From the NCBI RefSeq assembly GCF_014203355.1, contig NZ_JACHIR010000001.1, forward strand, positions 3,350,038 to 3,414,037: a stretch of DNA of 64,000 bases, written 5' to 3'. Each line of letters begins with the position of its first letter. Positions within the stretch are counted from its first letter, which is position 1. The position numbers and the translations under genes are program-made. A model generated the notes under the pieces. It was not told the DNA's origin, made no database searches, and saw only the letters and a program-made list of their open reading frames with translations. Shown in pieces: positions 33,998 through 42,304 of this stretch. The DNA comes from Kutzneria kofuensis (GTDB lineage Bacteria; Actinomycetota; Actinomycetes; Mycobacteriales; Pseudonocardiaceae).

Positions 33998-34917
33998 CCA
34001 CCACTGCCGCCTTGTTCGGCCTGCTCGGTGCCGGCGTGGCCGTCGGGGCCCTGCTCATCGCCGTCGGGCTGCGCGGTCGGCCCGCTCGTCCGGCGACGCC
34101 GTCGCGGCTGAACACCTGGTTGGCCGCACGGCACGACCGTAAACAGGTCGGCCTGCTCGTCGTGGCCGTGCTCGCCGGGCTGGCGCTCGGCGCGGTCACC
34201 GGCTGGGTGGTCGGCGCCATCCTGACCGTGGTCGCGGTGATTGGCCTGCCGCGGATCCTTGGCTCGAACGTCGACTACAAGCGTCAGCTCGAACGCATCG
34301 AGGCGATCGCCGGGTGGACGGAGATGCTGCGCGACACCCTGGTGGCCGCGGCCGGGCTGGAGCAGGCCATCCTCGCCACCGCCCCGGCTTGCCCGGAGGC
34401 GATCCGCGAGGAGATCACCGAGCTGGCCGTCCGGCTGGAGCGCGGCGAACGCCTCGCGCCGTCGCTGCGTCACCTCGCCGACCAGCTGCGGGATCCGACC
34501 GCCGACCTGGTGATCTCCGCGCTCGTGCTGGCTGCCGAGCACCAGGCCCGGCAGCTGGCCGACCTGCTCGGTGAACTGGCCGGCGAGGCCCGTGAACAGG
34601 CGTCGATGCGCATGCGGGTCGAAGCCGGCCGCGCCCGCACCCGGACCAGCGTGCGGGTCGTCGTGATCACGACGCTCGTCTTCGCGATCGGGCTGGTGCT
34701 GCTCAACCGCGGCTACCTCGCCCCCTACGACTCCGCGTTCGGGCAGATCATGCTGCTGCTCGTCGGCGCGCTGTTCACGGCCGCTTTTGCGTGGCTCGCG
34801 CGGATTGTGCGCCTGCGTGAACCCGAGAGGTTCCTGACCGAGCTGACCACGATCCGCCCGCACGGCGCCGAGGTGGACGTCGATGACCTGCTCATCGGGA
34901 AGGAAACGTCGTCATGA
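33994..34917 (+). CDS. tadB: TadB-like inner-membrane pilus assembly protein
   Basis: The 307-residue protein has two N-terminal helices (LFGLLGAGVAVGALLIAV; LLVVAVLAGLALGAVTGWVV), a cytoplasmic T2SSF-like helical bundle (EMLRDTLVAAAGLEQAI, LADLLGELAGEA) and C-terminal helices. Together with TadC it forms the membrane platform that TadA acts on. ATGA overlap with tadA, and with tadC downstream. Confidence 0.88.
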   Translation: MTTTAALFGLLGAGVAVGALLIAVGLRGRPARPATPSRLNTWLAARHDRKQVGLLVVAVLAGLALGAVTGWVVGAILTVVAVIGLPRILGSNVDYKRQLERIEAIAGWTEMLRDTLVAAAGLEQAILATAPACPEAIREEITELAVRLERGERLAPSLRHLADQLRDPTADLVISALVLAAEHQARQLADLLGELAGEAREQASMRMRVEAGRARTRTSVRVVVITTLVFAIGLVLLNRGYLAPYDSAFGQIMLLLVGALFTAAFAWLARIVRLREPERFLTELTTIRPHGAEVDVDDLLIGKETSS

Positions 34918-35807
34918 TCAGCGCGTTGGTGTGGGGCGCCGGGCTCGGCATCGGCCTGTGGGCACTGGTGGTCTACGTGTTCCCGCCACGGCCACCACTG
35001 CGGGCCTTGGTCGACCGGCTGCACGCAGCTCCCGCACGGCCGCCCATCCTCGCTGCGGACTCCGATGGCTGGGCACTGCGCGTGGGCCGTCCGTTCGTCA
35101 AGCCCCTGGCCGCGCTCGGGTTGCCCAACCGCAAGCTCCGCAATGATCTCGCCGTCACCGGCAAGAGCGTCCAACATCACTTGGCCGAGAAGGCCACGTT
35201 GGCGCTGACCGGTCTGCTGTTGCCGATCCTGATGCAGCTGCTGCTTGTCGTGGTCGACGTCGGGCTCTCCTGGGAGGTTCCGGCGGTCGCCAGCCTGCTC
35301 TTCGCGCTCGGCGGGTTCCTGTTCCCGGACATCAACGTCCGGCAGGAAGCCGAGCGCCGTCGCTCCACCTTCCGGCACGCGCTGACGGCCTATCTCAACC
35401 TGATCCGGGTCCTGCTGGCCGGCGGCGCTGGTGTCGATGGCGCGCTGTCGGATGCCGTCGGCATCGGCAAGGGCTGGGCCTTCCAACAGCTGCGCCGCGC
35501 GCTGGTCACCGCCAAGCTGACCCGCACCACACCCTGGTCGACCCTCGGCCAGCTCGGCACCGAGCTCGACGTGCACCAGCTCTCCGAGCTCGCCGCCTCA
35601 GTCAGCCTCGCGGGCACCGAAGGCGCCCGCGTCCGTGCCAGCCTCGCGGCCAAAGCCGCCGCCCTGCGCACTCGTGAGCTCACCGACGCCGAAGGCGACG
35701 CTCAGGCAGCCACCGAACGGATGAGCCTTCCCGTGGTGATGCTGTTCATCGGATTCCTGATCTTCATCGGGTTTCCCGCTCTTGCCAGCGTGTTGGCCGG
35801 CCTATGA
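34914..35807 (+). CDS. tadC: TadC-like inner-membrane pilus assembly protein
   Basis: The 297-residue protein has an N-terminal helix, a pair of central helices (LALTGLLLPILMQLLLVVV) and a C-terminal helix (VVMLFIGFLIFIGFPALASV) around a T2SSF domain with YLNLIRVLLAGGAGVDGAL. It partners TadB as the pilus platform. It overlaps tadB by 4 bp and stops 51 bp before the pilin gene. Confidence 0.88.
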   Translation: MISALVWGAGLGIGLWALVVYVFPPRPPLRALVDRLHAAPARPPILAADSDGWALRVGRPFVKPLAALGLPNRKLRNDLAVTGKSVQHHLAEKATLALTGLLLPILMQLLLVVVDVGLSWEVPAVASLLFALGGFLFPDINVRQEAERRRSTFRHALTAYLNLIRVLLAGGAGVDGALSDAVGIGKGWAFQQLRRALVTAKLTRTTPWSTLGQLGTELDVHQLSELAASVSLAGTEGARVRASLAAKAAALRTRELTDAEGDAQAATERMSLPVVMLFIGFLIFIGFPALASVLAGL

Positions 35808-35858
35808 CAGTTCCACAAGAACTGTCCATACAGGACTCCGAACCCTAGGGAGAAGCTG

Positions 35859-36044
35859 ATGCTCACCGAAGTCCAGATCCTCATCGCACGTATCCGTGTC
35901 GAGCTGCAGCGCCTGCACCGCGACGAAGGCGGATACTCCACCGAAGCCGTCGTGGTGACCGCCGCCTTGGTCCTCCTGGCGATCGCCGTCATCGCGATCA
36001 TCGTCACCAAGGTGACCCAAAAGGCCAACGGCATCAACCTGTAG
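35859..36044 (+). CDS. Flp-like type IVb pilin
   Basis: A 61-residue protein with a short charged leader ending HRDEGGYSTEAVVVTAAL and one long helix. Cleavage after the first glycine would place Glu at +5, the hallmark of Flp pilins. This is probably the major pilus subunit, cleaved by the peptidase encoded at 28320-28985. RBS AGGGAG lies about 10 nt upstream (after CCCT at 35846). Confidence 0.82.
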   Translation: MLTEVQILIARIRVELQRLHRDEGGYSTEAVVVTAALVLLAIAVIAIIVTKVTQKANGINL

Positions 36045-36048
36045 GTCG

Positions 36049-36531
36049 GTGACCACGATGCCTCGTCCCGACACGGCACACCACCTGCCCGACCCTCCGC
36101 GCTGGGCACGGGTGCGGGCCGCGCTGCGCCGACTTCGAGCGGATCAGCGAGGCGCCGGCACGGCCGAACTCGTCGTCGCGACCCCGCTGCTGTTGTTGCT
36201 GATTTTGCTCATCGCTCAGTTCGCGCTGTACATGCACGCCAGCCACATCGCCCAAGCCGCCGCGTCCGAGGCGCTGTCCGCGGCGCGGGTCTCCGGTGGC
36301 AGCGCCGCCGCGGGCAACACCGAAGGGCAACGTGTCCTCGCGCAGCTGGGAAGCGGCCCGTTGCAAGGAACGTCAGTGAACGTCCAGCGCGGAGCCACCC
36401 AAGCATCCGTGACGGTCACCGGGACCGTGATCAACGTAATCCCGTTCGCAACCTTCACGGTCCACGCCGAAGCCGTTGGGCCCGTGGAGAAATTTACTCC
36501 GCCGAGCGGAACCGGGGCGGTGACACCATGA
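36049..36531 (+). CDS. TadE-like pseudopilin
   Basis: The 160-residue protein has a basic leader, then DQRGAGTAELVVATPLLLLL, the TadE signature of a Glu two or three residues into a long hydrophobic helix. A beta-rich C-terminal half follows. A GTG (36049) and an ATG three codons on are both possible starts. Minor pilins of this type are needed for Flp pilus assembly. The stop overlaps the next start by 4 bp. Confidence 0.82.
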   Translation: MTTMPRPDTAHHLPDPPRWARVRAALRRLRADQRGAGTAELVVATPLLLLLILLIAQFALYMHASHIAQAAASEALSAARVSGGSAAAGNTEGQRVLAQLGSGPLQGTSVNVQRGATQASVTVTGTVINVIPFATFTVHAEAVGPVEKFTPPSGTGAVTP

Positions 36532-37025
36532 CCGCAGCCTACGGTCTCCCAGCGTTCGCAGACGCCGCCCGTCGGCGAATTCGTACGCTGCACCGGGACG
36601 AACGAGGCTCCGCCGCGGCCGAACTCACGCTCCTGACGCCGCTGCTGATCGTGCTGTTGTTGTTCGTCGTGTTCTGCGGCCGGCTGGCCGACACCAAACT
36701 GCGGATCAACGACGTCGCCCACCAGGCTGCCCGTGCCGCCACCCTGGCCCGCAGCCCATCGCAAGCAACCTCCAACGCCCAGGCCACCGCCAGCGCAGCC
36801 TTGGCCTCCGCTGGGATCACCTGCCAATCACTGTCGGTGTCCACCGATACCCAGGGACTCAAGCCCGGCTCGACGGTGACCGTCACCGTGTCGTGCAGCG
36901 TCGGTCTGGGGGACCTGACCTCGCTGGGCGTGCCCGGCAGTCGGACGTTCGAATCCAGCTTCTCCTCACCGGTCGACGTGTGGCGTGGCACCTCGACGCT
37001 GGCCCAAGCGGGAGGCGCGCCATGA
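36528..37025 (+). CDS. TadE-family pseudopilin
   Basis: 165 residues with HRDERGSAAAELTLLTPLLIVLLLFVV, i.e. a Gly-cleavage/Glu/hydrophobic-helix pattern like its upstream neighbour. The C-terminal region has two cysteines (ITCQSL, TVSCSVG) that could form a disulphide outside the cell. ATGA overlaps at both ends place it in a tight operon. Confidence 0.82.
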   Translation: MTAAYGLPAFADAARRRIRTLHRDERGSAAAELTLLTPLLIVLLLFVVFCGRLADTKLRINDVAHQAARAATLARSPSQATSNAQATASAALASAGITCQSLSVSTDTQGLKPGSTVTVTVSCSVGLGDLTSLGVPGSRTFESSFSSPVDVWRGTSTLAQAGGAP

Positions 37026-37474
37026 GGCCAATCGCTGTGCTGCGACGCCGGATGTACCGGCTGCACGAGGATGAGGACGGCCGAGTGACTGCCTTCGTCG
37101 TCGTCATCGCGATCGCCGCCCTGCTGTTCGCCGGGCTCGTCCTCGACGGCGGACTTGCCCTGGCCGCCAAGGTCCGCGCGATCGGCGAGGCGCAGGAAGC
37201 CGCCCGAGCCGGCGCCCAGGAAATCGACCTGACTGCCTACCGCGCCGACGGCACCCTGCGTCTGGTCCCACAACAAGCCAGTACGGCGGCCCGGAACTAC
37301 CTTGCCGCGGCAGGCCACACCGGCACGGTGTCCGTCGCCGGCAACACGGTCAACGTGACGGTCAGCATCACCCAGCCCACGCAGCTGCTGGGTCTGGCCG
37401 GCATCGGCTCGATCACGGTCACCGGAGCCGGGCAAGCCCAACCGCAACGCGGAATCTCCGGAGTACTCCCATGA
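37022..37474 (+). CDS. TadG-like pilus assembly protein
   Basis: 150 residues, with the ATG overlapping the previous stop. EDEDGRVTAFVVVIAIAALLFAGLVLDGG is the N-terminal helix typical of TadG/Flp pilus-assembly proteins, with the LVLDGGLAL segment following. It is shorter than many TadG proteins because it lacks a von Willebrand domain, as usual in actinomycetes. Confidence 0.78.
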   Translation: MRPIAVLRRRMYRLHEDEDGRVTAFVVVIAIAALLFAGLVLDGGLALAAKVRAIGEAQEAARAGAQEIDLTAYRADGTLRLVPQQASTAARNYLAAAGHTGTVSVAGNTVNVTVSITQPTQLLGLAGIGSITVTGAGQAQPQRGISGVLP

Positions 37475-37528
37475 CACCTCCCGCACCATCGCGCCCAGCT
37501 CAGTACACCCACGGGAAAGGAGACCGGG

Positions 37529-37960
37529 ATGGCGACGACTGAAGAGATCGAACGCCGCGTGGAAGAAGCCGACGCTGCCCGCAGCGCGAGGAGGGCCGCC
37601 GCGGCCAAGCGTGTCGGCGAGCTCGCGCAGCGGCGGGCCGAGGTGGCCGAGACGCTCGCCGACATCGAACGCGAACTTGGCGATGTGCTCGCCGAGTCCA
37701 GCGACGTGATCGGTGTCGACGAACTAGCCAAGTTCACGGACGTGCCGGCGGCCGATCTCGACCAGTGGCTCACCCATCGCAAAGCGGCCCGCCCCAAGCG
37801 CAAGCGGGCGACGACCACGTCCGCGACGAGAAGCGAGACGCGCGCAGGAGCGCCATCAACGAAGAAGCCGTCGGTAGGCCAGCCGGCAACGCCACCGGAG
37901 GTCGCGCCGCCCCGCACGGCCGTGGAGGAGTCCACTCGCACGCCCGTGCCGGTGACATGA
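37529..37960 (+). CDS. hypothetical coiled-coil protein with disordered tail
   Basis: The ATG has AAAGGAG upstream. Residues 1-55 are charged helical sequence likely to form a coiled coil (ERRVEEADAARSARRAAAAK). Residues 60-85 (IGVDELAKFTDVPAADLDQWL) look like a small helix-turn-helix, and the last 60 residues are low-complexity Lys/Pro/Thr. I do not recognise the family. Its place between TadG and LysM genes suggests a role linked to the pilus locus. Confidence 0.65.
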   Translation: MATTEEIERRVEEADAARSARRAAAAKRVGELAQRRAEVAETLADIERELGDVLAESSDVIGVDELAKFTDVPAADLDQWLTHRKAARPKRKRATTTSATRSETRAGAPSTKKPSVGQPATPPEVAPPRTAVEESTRTPVPVT

Positions 37961-38050
37961 CCTCGCAGCGCCGACGTGACCGGCATGTCGTCGGCTCACG
38001 TGGCGACTGCTGAGTCATAAGCCTGTACACCCCAGGGAATCGAGCTCATC

Positions 38051-39415
38051 GTGACCGCACACTCGCACTTCTCGCGCCGGAAGCTGACGCAACCGAGCCC
38101 AGGCCGCCCCGCCTGGTGGCTGCTGTCCGCCACGATCCGGTTCGTCCGCGGTCTGCTCGCGCTCGTCGTCCTCCTTGCGCTCGTCGCCGGCCTGCCCTGG
38201 GCACTGGTGCGCTTTGTCGGCTGGCCACTGCCCAACCACGTACCGACCTGGGATGAGATCCAGGCCATCCTGCTCAACCCGATGAGCGCGGAGTTTCTGC
38301 TCGACACCTTGGCGGTGCTGTGCTGGATCGTCTGGTTCTTCTTCGCCCTGGACGTCGCGCGCTGCACCGTCGACGCGGCACGCGGGATCACCTGGCCGCA
38401 GGTCCGTCCGCCCGGCCCGCTGCACGGGCTGGCCGCGGCGCTGATCGGCACCATCGTGCTGACCCTGCTCGGCAGCCGGACCTCGTCCACGGCGCCGACC
38501 ACCGCCATTGCCACGCTGGCCGGCGACCTCGCCCCCGTCGCCGTCGTGGCACCGCTCACGCCAGGCCCCGCCACGGCAACCACCGTGCACCTGGCCACCG
38601 CAGTCCAACCAACGACCACGATGGTCATCGATCGGAACGCGCCCGCCCCGCCGGGCATGGTGCAGGTCACCGAGGAGGTCCTGCTTCCCCACGACGGGAT
38701 CTACGACAGCCTGTGGCGGGTCGCCGAACGCATCTACGGTCCTGGCGGCGGCAGCCGCTGGCCCGAGCTGTTCCAGCTCAACCGCGGCGTCGAACAACCC
38801 GACGGCCGCGCGCTCACCAACCCGAACCTCGTGCGACCCGGCTGGAAGATCACCGCCTACGTCCCAACTCCGCCCGACGACCATCCGCCCGGCGAGCAGC
38901 AGCAGGTGCCGCCCCAGCAACCCCCACCGCCGACGAGCACCGCACCGACCACACCACCGCCATCAACCCAGCCAGCGCCGGCCACCACCCAGACACCGGC
39001 CGCGACGAGGGATGCCGGCGACCACGGCAGCAGCAACCAGTCCGGATCGGGGCTGGACCTGCTGACTGGGGCGTTCGTCGGCCTGGGCCTCGCCGGAGCG
39101 ATCACCACCGCCATGGTGTCGGCTCGGATGTGGCGACGCCGCCGCTACCGCGTAGGCAGCGGCGACCGCGCCGACCTGCAGCGCCCCATCGCGCCGGTAG
39201 TTCGCGCCCTGCGCGCCGCGCACGACGACGACCAGCAGTCGGGCGACGACGTGGAGTTCGTCGACCTCGCACCGGCCCCGCCACGGATCCATATCACGGC
39301 CGCCGGATCCCTGGAACCCGACGACGAACCGATCCCAGTCCCCACGCGGATCGGCGTGCGGGGTGGGCATGAGCTCGCCCTGAACCTCGCCAGCACCCGC
39401 GGCTCTGCCGCATAA
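38051..39415 (+). CDS. LysM-domain membrane protein, probably truncated
   Basis: The 454-residue protein has three N-terminal membrane helices (RGLLALVVLLALVAGLPWALV region; FLLDTLAVLCWIVWFFFAL; LHGLAAALIGTIVLTLL). A LysM domain follows at about residues 215-275 (DSLWRVAERIYGPGG and LFQLNRG). Then come a Pro/Thr-rich linker, another membrane helix and a cytoplasmic tail. Members of this family normally run on into a large C-terminal region with a BTAD-type domain. Here the frame ends soon after LALNLASTRG, just where related proteins would continue, and a 30-bp tandem repeat begins 35 bp later. I infer C-terminal loss. Confidence 0.78.
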   Translation: MTAHSHFSRRKLTQPSPGRPAWWLLSATIRFVRGLLALVVLLALVAGLPWALVRFVGWPLPNHVPTWDEIQAILLNPMSAEFLLDTLAVLCWIVWFFFALDVARCTVDAARGITWPQVRPPGPLHGLAAALIGTIVLTLLGSRTSSTAPTTAIATLAGDLAPVAVVAPLTPGPATATTVHLATAVQPTTTMVIDRNAPAPPGMVQVTEEVLLPHDGIYDSLWRVAERIYGPGGGSRWPELFQLNRGVEQPDGRALTNPNLVRPGWKITAYVPTPPDDHPPGEQQQVPPQQPPPPTSTAPTTPPPSTQPAPATTQTPAATRDAGDHGSSNQSGSGLDLLTGAFVGLGLAGAITTAMVSARMWRRRRYRVGSGDRADLQRPIAPVVRALRAAHDDDQQSGDDVEFVDLAPAPPRIHITAAGSLEPDDEPIPVPTRIGVRGGHELALNLASTRGSAA

Positions 39416-39449
39416 ACCCACAAAATTGCATTACCGCGACGAGCTGTCC

Positions 39450-39584
39450 GCTGGGGCCTCCGCCGTGCCGGTCGCGTCCGCTGGGGCCTCCGCCGTGCCG
39501 GTCGCGTCCGCTGGGGCCTCCGCCGTGCCGGTCGCGTCCGCTGGGGCCTCCGCCGTGCCGGTCGCGTCCGCTGGGGCCTCCGCT
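39450..39584. repeat. 30-bp tandem repeat, 4.5 copies
   Basis: Four identical 30-bp units start at 39450, 39480, 39510 and 39540, and a half unit at 39570-39584. Each begins GCTGGGGCCTCCGCCGTG. On the plus strand the unit would encode AGASAVPVAS, on the minus strand TGTAEAPAD-like peptides; because 30 is a multiple of three, open frames are kept on both strands without proving translation. There are no spacers, so it is not a CRISPR array. It immediately follows the truncated LysM gene. Confidence 0.93.
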
Positions 39585-39591
39585 CGCTTCC

Positions 39592-39813
39592 CTATGCAAC
39601 CGCATGTTGCCGGCACGAACAGCGCCTGACCAGCACTCGCACAAGATCATGTAACGGCAAGGTCACGGCGGAGGCGTACCCTCTTGCGAAGTGTCCTACT
39701 TGGGTGTCTAATAGACATGTCAGCAGGACAGCCACCGAGGAGGCGACGAGGACCAGGGCACGGCGTCCCTGCGAGTCGATCACCACGGCGTCTTTCCTAA
39801 CGACAACAACCAT
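39592..39813 (-). CDS. possible small membrane protein
   Basis: An ATG at 39813 opens a 73-residue frame (MVVVVRKDAVVIDSQGRR, then LVLVASSVAVLLTCLL) with one hydrophobic segment and GC-rich third positions in its first half. There is no clear ribosome-binding site, and the frame overlaps a palindrome at 39705-39717. It is the only frame in this gap that looks at all coding. Confidence 0.25.
   Translation of the reverse strand: MVVVVRKDAVVIDSQGRRALVLVASSVAVLLTCLLDTQVGHFARGYASAVTLPLHDLVRVLVRRCSCRQHAVA
39705..39717. promoter_or_regulatory. palindromic site TGTCTAATAGACA
   Basis: A perfect palindrome (TGTCT-AAT-AGACA) continues as TGTCAG. The half-site ATAGACAT recurs twice as part of a direct repeat at 54540-54563, the other end of the small-gene block. 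It is a plausible operator for an element-encoded repressor such as the protein at 54622-54900. Its size and symmetry suit a dimeric helix-turn-helix protein. Confidence 0.4.
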
Positions 39814-40404
39814 AAGTCCCGTATAGCGCGGGCAGCGGCTTGGGCCGTGCGGACAGCAGCGAATCCGTGCAGAGCAGCGTGAAGAACGACGCGTAGCCAA
39901 ACGCGCATTTCTATTCTGGAATGCGTAGTAACTGCGCTTGCAGCTTCGCGACGTAAAGCTCTTGCTATAAAGCGGAGAAGCGCGCATAAATGGCATGCCT
40001 GCCACAGGTGTGTCCCCAAGATAAGTCAATGGTGGTCTAGCACCGACAAACGTCGCAATGTGTAGGCGTTCGGGGTTGTCTTAGGCGGTTGCCGACATTG
40101 GGTTTCTCTGGCTTGAGAGCGTCGCTCTCGCCTACCCATAGCACGCCAAACCCATACGGGCATGGTTCCTTGCGTTGCGCGCTAGACATAACGGCTTATC
40201 CCAACAGTGTTTTAGAGATTCAGGGAATGTGCCATCGGGACGCGCAACCCTCACCGCGCGAGTAGTGCCGTATTGCCCGGATGCAGGATGTGTCCCCTTT
40301 GCGGAGATCTCGCAACGGCGAGGGTTGCGCGTTTCGGTGCCAGTTCACAACTGGCCTGAATCACTGCCAAGGAACCACTTTCGTACACGAAACGGAGTAC
40401 CGCC
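39814..40404. other. gene-free region with strong inverted repeats
   Basis: No convincing coding frame is seen in this stretch, which has lower GC than its flanks. It contains a nested structure: TGGGTTT at 40099-40105 pairs with AAACCCA at 40148-40154 around a perfect hairpin GAGAGC-GTC-GCTCTC at 40115-40129. Further right, 40241-40256 pairs with 40316-40331 (15 of 16 bases). Such structure could be a replication or transfer origin, a small RNA or a long leader for the gene at 40405. Nothing in the sequence decides among these. Confidence 0.5.
40241..40331. repeat. 16-bp inverted repeat with 59-nt loop
   Basis: The left arm CGCGCAACCCTCACCG (40241-40256) and the right arm CGGCGAGGGTTGCGCG (40316-40331) match at 15 of 16 positions. 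They lie 73 bp before the start of the first small gene of the block. The loop is too long for a simple intrinsic terminator. Confidence 0.75.
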
Positions 40405-40800
40405 ATGACTATGACTCTGATCGACTGGTCCGCCCGGATTAACGCCATGGCGGACGCTCTGTCCGTTCCCGACGGTGGCTTTTCTGTCAAGCCTGACGAC
40501 GGTTCCGACGTCCGTACCGGCTACGCGGTTGCCGTACACCCGGAACACGAACGCATTTTTGATGGTCCCGTGACCAGTAACGACCTGCACGAGTACATCG
40601 GGCAAGCGAAAGACGCGCTCTCACTGCCCGGTCGCGTTCTCGGCGGGTGGCGTGACCCTGCGACCGGTCGCGTCTACCTGGACGTTTCCGTCGTGACCCC
40701 AGACCTGTCCGAGGCAATGACGCTCGCACGGGAAACCGCCCAGCTCGCCATTTTCGATTTTTCCGCCATGGAATCCATTCCAGTCACGATCGCGGCGTGA
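40405..40800 (+). CDS. hypothetical protein, first gene of small-gene block
   Basis: 131 residues; GGAG sits nine bases before the ATG. The sequence (TGYAVAVHPEHERIFDG; GRVYLDVSVVTPDLSEAMTLA) looks like a compact alpha/beta protein with no cysteines, signal or membrane helix. I recognise no family. Third codon positions are GC-rich, which supports coding. It is followed after 15 bp by the next gene, so the two are probably co-transcribed. Confidence 0.65.
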   Translation: MTMTLIDWSARINAMADALSVPDGGFSVKPDDGSDVRTGYAVAVHPEHERIFDGPVTSNDLHEYIGQAKDALSLPGRVLGGWRDPATGRVYLDVSVVTPDLSEAMTLARETAQLAIFDFSAMESIPVTIAA

Positions 40801-40815
40801 ACCAAGGGGCAAACC

Positions 40816-41103
40816 ATGAGTGCAGTTATCGTCATGATCAGCGACGGGCAAGCGCGACGCATTGCGCCCGAGTGGCACGGCGGCATGTCGTCCGCTCTGT
40901 ATTCACTCGCGTCATCGGGCGCGATTGACCTTGACCGCGTGCGGGACGAGATCTCCCGTGAACTGTGGCAATTGGACGTCGGAGAAGTACGACGCGAATT
41001 GCTCGCCCTGGACAAATACGTACGGACGGCCGCCGCACGTCCCGCGCAATCGGGATGGTCCCGCTTGTGGGACGACTCGCCGGTGACCGTGAACCACACC
41101 TAA
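40816..41103 (+). CDS. small hypothetical protein
   Basis: 95 residues, mostly helical and rich in Arg and Asp (LDRVRDEISRELWQLDVGEVRRELLAL). It sits 15 bp after one gene and 14 bp before the next, consistent with an operon. No motif recognised. Confidence 0.6.
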   Translation: MSAVIVMISDGQARRIAPEWHGGMSSALYSLASSGAIDLDRVRDEISRELWQLDVGEVRRELLALDKYVRTAAARPAQSGWSRLWDDSPVTVNHT

Positions 41104-41117
41104 AGGATTGAATTGTC

Positions 41118-41933
41118 ATGCCTGCCCCCAGCGATCACCCCTGGTTCCGGGCACACCCCGTGAGCCACGAAAACATCGTGTGGCACTGGGAACAGGCCAC
41201 ACCCGACGAAATCGCGCAAGGAATGCGCTGGTATGCCGACGCGCACCACGTGGCAACCGCCATCGCGAACGGCGACGCCCATCTCGGCGCCGGAATGCTC
41301 GCGATCTACTCACCCCAGCAAGGATGGATCGGCAACGTCCTTAATGCCGCTCGCGTACTGCGCGAGGGTAAGGGAATCGGCGGGCCCGGTTCCGGCATGT
41401 TCGCCACAACCGGCCAGAAACGCGCCGCTGACCGGTTGCTCGCCGGTGAGCGGTACGAGGACATCCTGAACGGTCCCAAGATCCGCGACTTCGCCCACCT
41501 GATCGAGTTCGGCGGAGATCAGGACCCGGACAACCCGCGCGTGGTGATCGACCGGCACGCGCTGTCAGTGGCGCACGGTCGCGCGCTCACCTCCGAGGAG
41601 TACGACTCCGCGCCGGTCAACGGGTTCCGTCGCAAGGACGGAACGGTTTCCCGGCGGCAGTACGACCACGTGGTGAGCCTGTACCGCCGTGCCGCGGAGC
41701 TGATCTCCGCACGCACGGGACAACGGGTCTCGGCACACCAGGTGCAGGCCGTGACCTGGCTCGCCCGTCAACGGCTCAACCAGGAAGCCGAACAACGGCG
41801 CGGCCCCAACCGGCTGGACCGGGGACGCAACCGGGCCCGCGCGAATTCCGAACGCGCGTGGAACGACTTCCGAACCGTCTACCTGCCCCATCTGGCCAAC
41901 TTTCCCGGCACGGGCTACCAGTCAGCCGCCTAA
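41118..41933 (+). CDS. DUF7178-like phage/plasmid protein
   Basis: 271 residues. The region from about residue 50 to 155 resembles a protein family common in actinomycete plasmids and phages: IYSPQQGWIGNVLNAARV, a GPKIRDFAHLIEFGG segment and VVIDRHALSVAHGR. The order of helices and the conserved Lys and Asp (GPKI..., IDRH) recall helix-hairpin-helix DNA glycosylases, a resemblance I cannot confirm. The C-terminus is strongly basic. If the resemblance is right, the protein would act on element or host DNA. Confidence 0.65.
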   Translation: MPAPSDHPWFRAHPVSHENIVWHWEQATPDEIAQGMRWYADAHHVATAIANGDAHLGAGMLAIYSPQQGWIGNVLNAARVLREGKGIGGPGSGMFATTGQKRAADRLLAGERYEDILNGPKIRDFAHLIEFGGDQDPDNPRVVIDRHALSVAHGRALTSEEYDSAPVNGFRRKDGTVSRRQYDHVVSLYRRAAELISARTGQRVSAHQVQAVTWLARQRLNQEAEQRRGPNRLDRGRNRARANSERAWNDFRTVYLPHLANFPGTGYQSAA

Positions 41934-41956
41934 CGCATCCCGAGCGAGGTCTCGCA

Positions 41957-42256
41957 ATGACTGACACGCAACGCCATTCGATTCGGACGACCGTTATTCG
42001 GATCGGTGATCTTATCTTCCTGGACAGTTTCTCCGGACTCGTGCCGGCCAAGGTGACCGAGTACGCCACGCGCGGCGAACTCGCCGTGTTGGTCACCGCT
42101 ACACGCGGCGCCTACCGCCGTGGCGAACACACCACGTTCACCCCAAGCGGTTGTGTCCCGCGCGGACACGTGCGCGTGCGTTGTGGACAGTTCCGCATCT
42201 TTGGGGCGTGGACCTTTGACGGACTGCGCGAGGAATTCCAACCGCGCTGGGCCTGA
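41957..42256 (+). CDS. small hypothetical protein
   Basis: 99 residues when started at the ATG with GAGG eight bases upstream. Beta-rich sequence (TTVIRIGDLIFLDSFSGLVPAKV) suggests a small barrel. No catalytic motif. It follows the DUF7178-like gene by 23 bp. Confidence 0.55.
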   Translation: MTDTQRHSIRTTVIRIGDLIFLDSFSGLVPAKVTEYATRGELAVLVTATRGAYRRGEHTTFTPSGCVPRGHVRVRCGQFRIFGAWTFDGLREEFQPRWA

Positions 42257-42304
42257 ACCCGCGCACGCGACCTACCCAGACCGGACAACGCCAAGGGAGA
42301 GCAC

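Noticed and set aside
39450-39584. 30-bp repeat array considered as CRISPR
   Set aside because: Units are directly adjacent with no spacers and the last is partial, so it is a simple tandem repeat.
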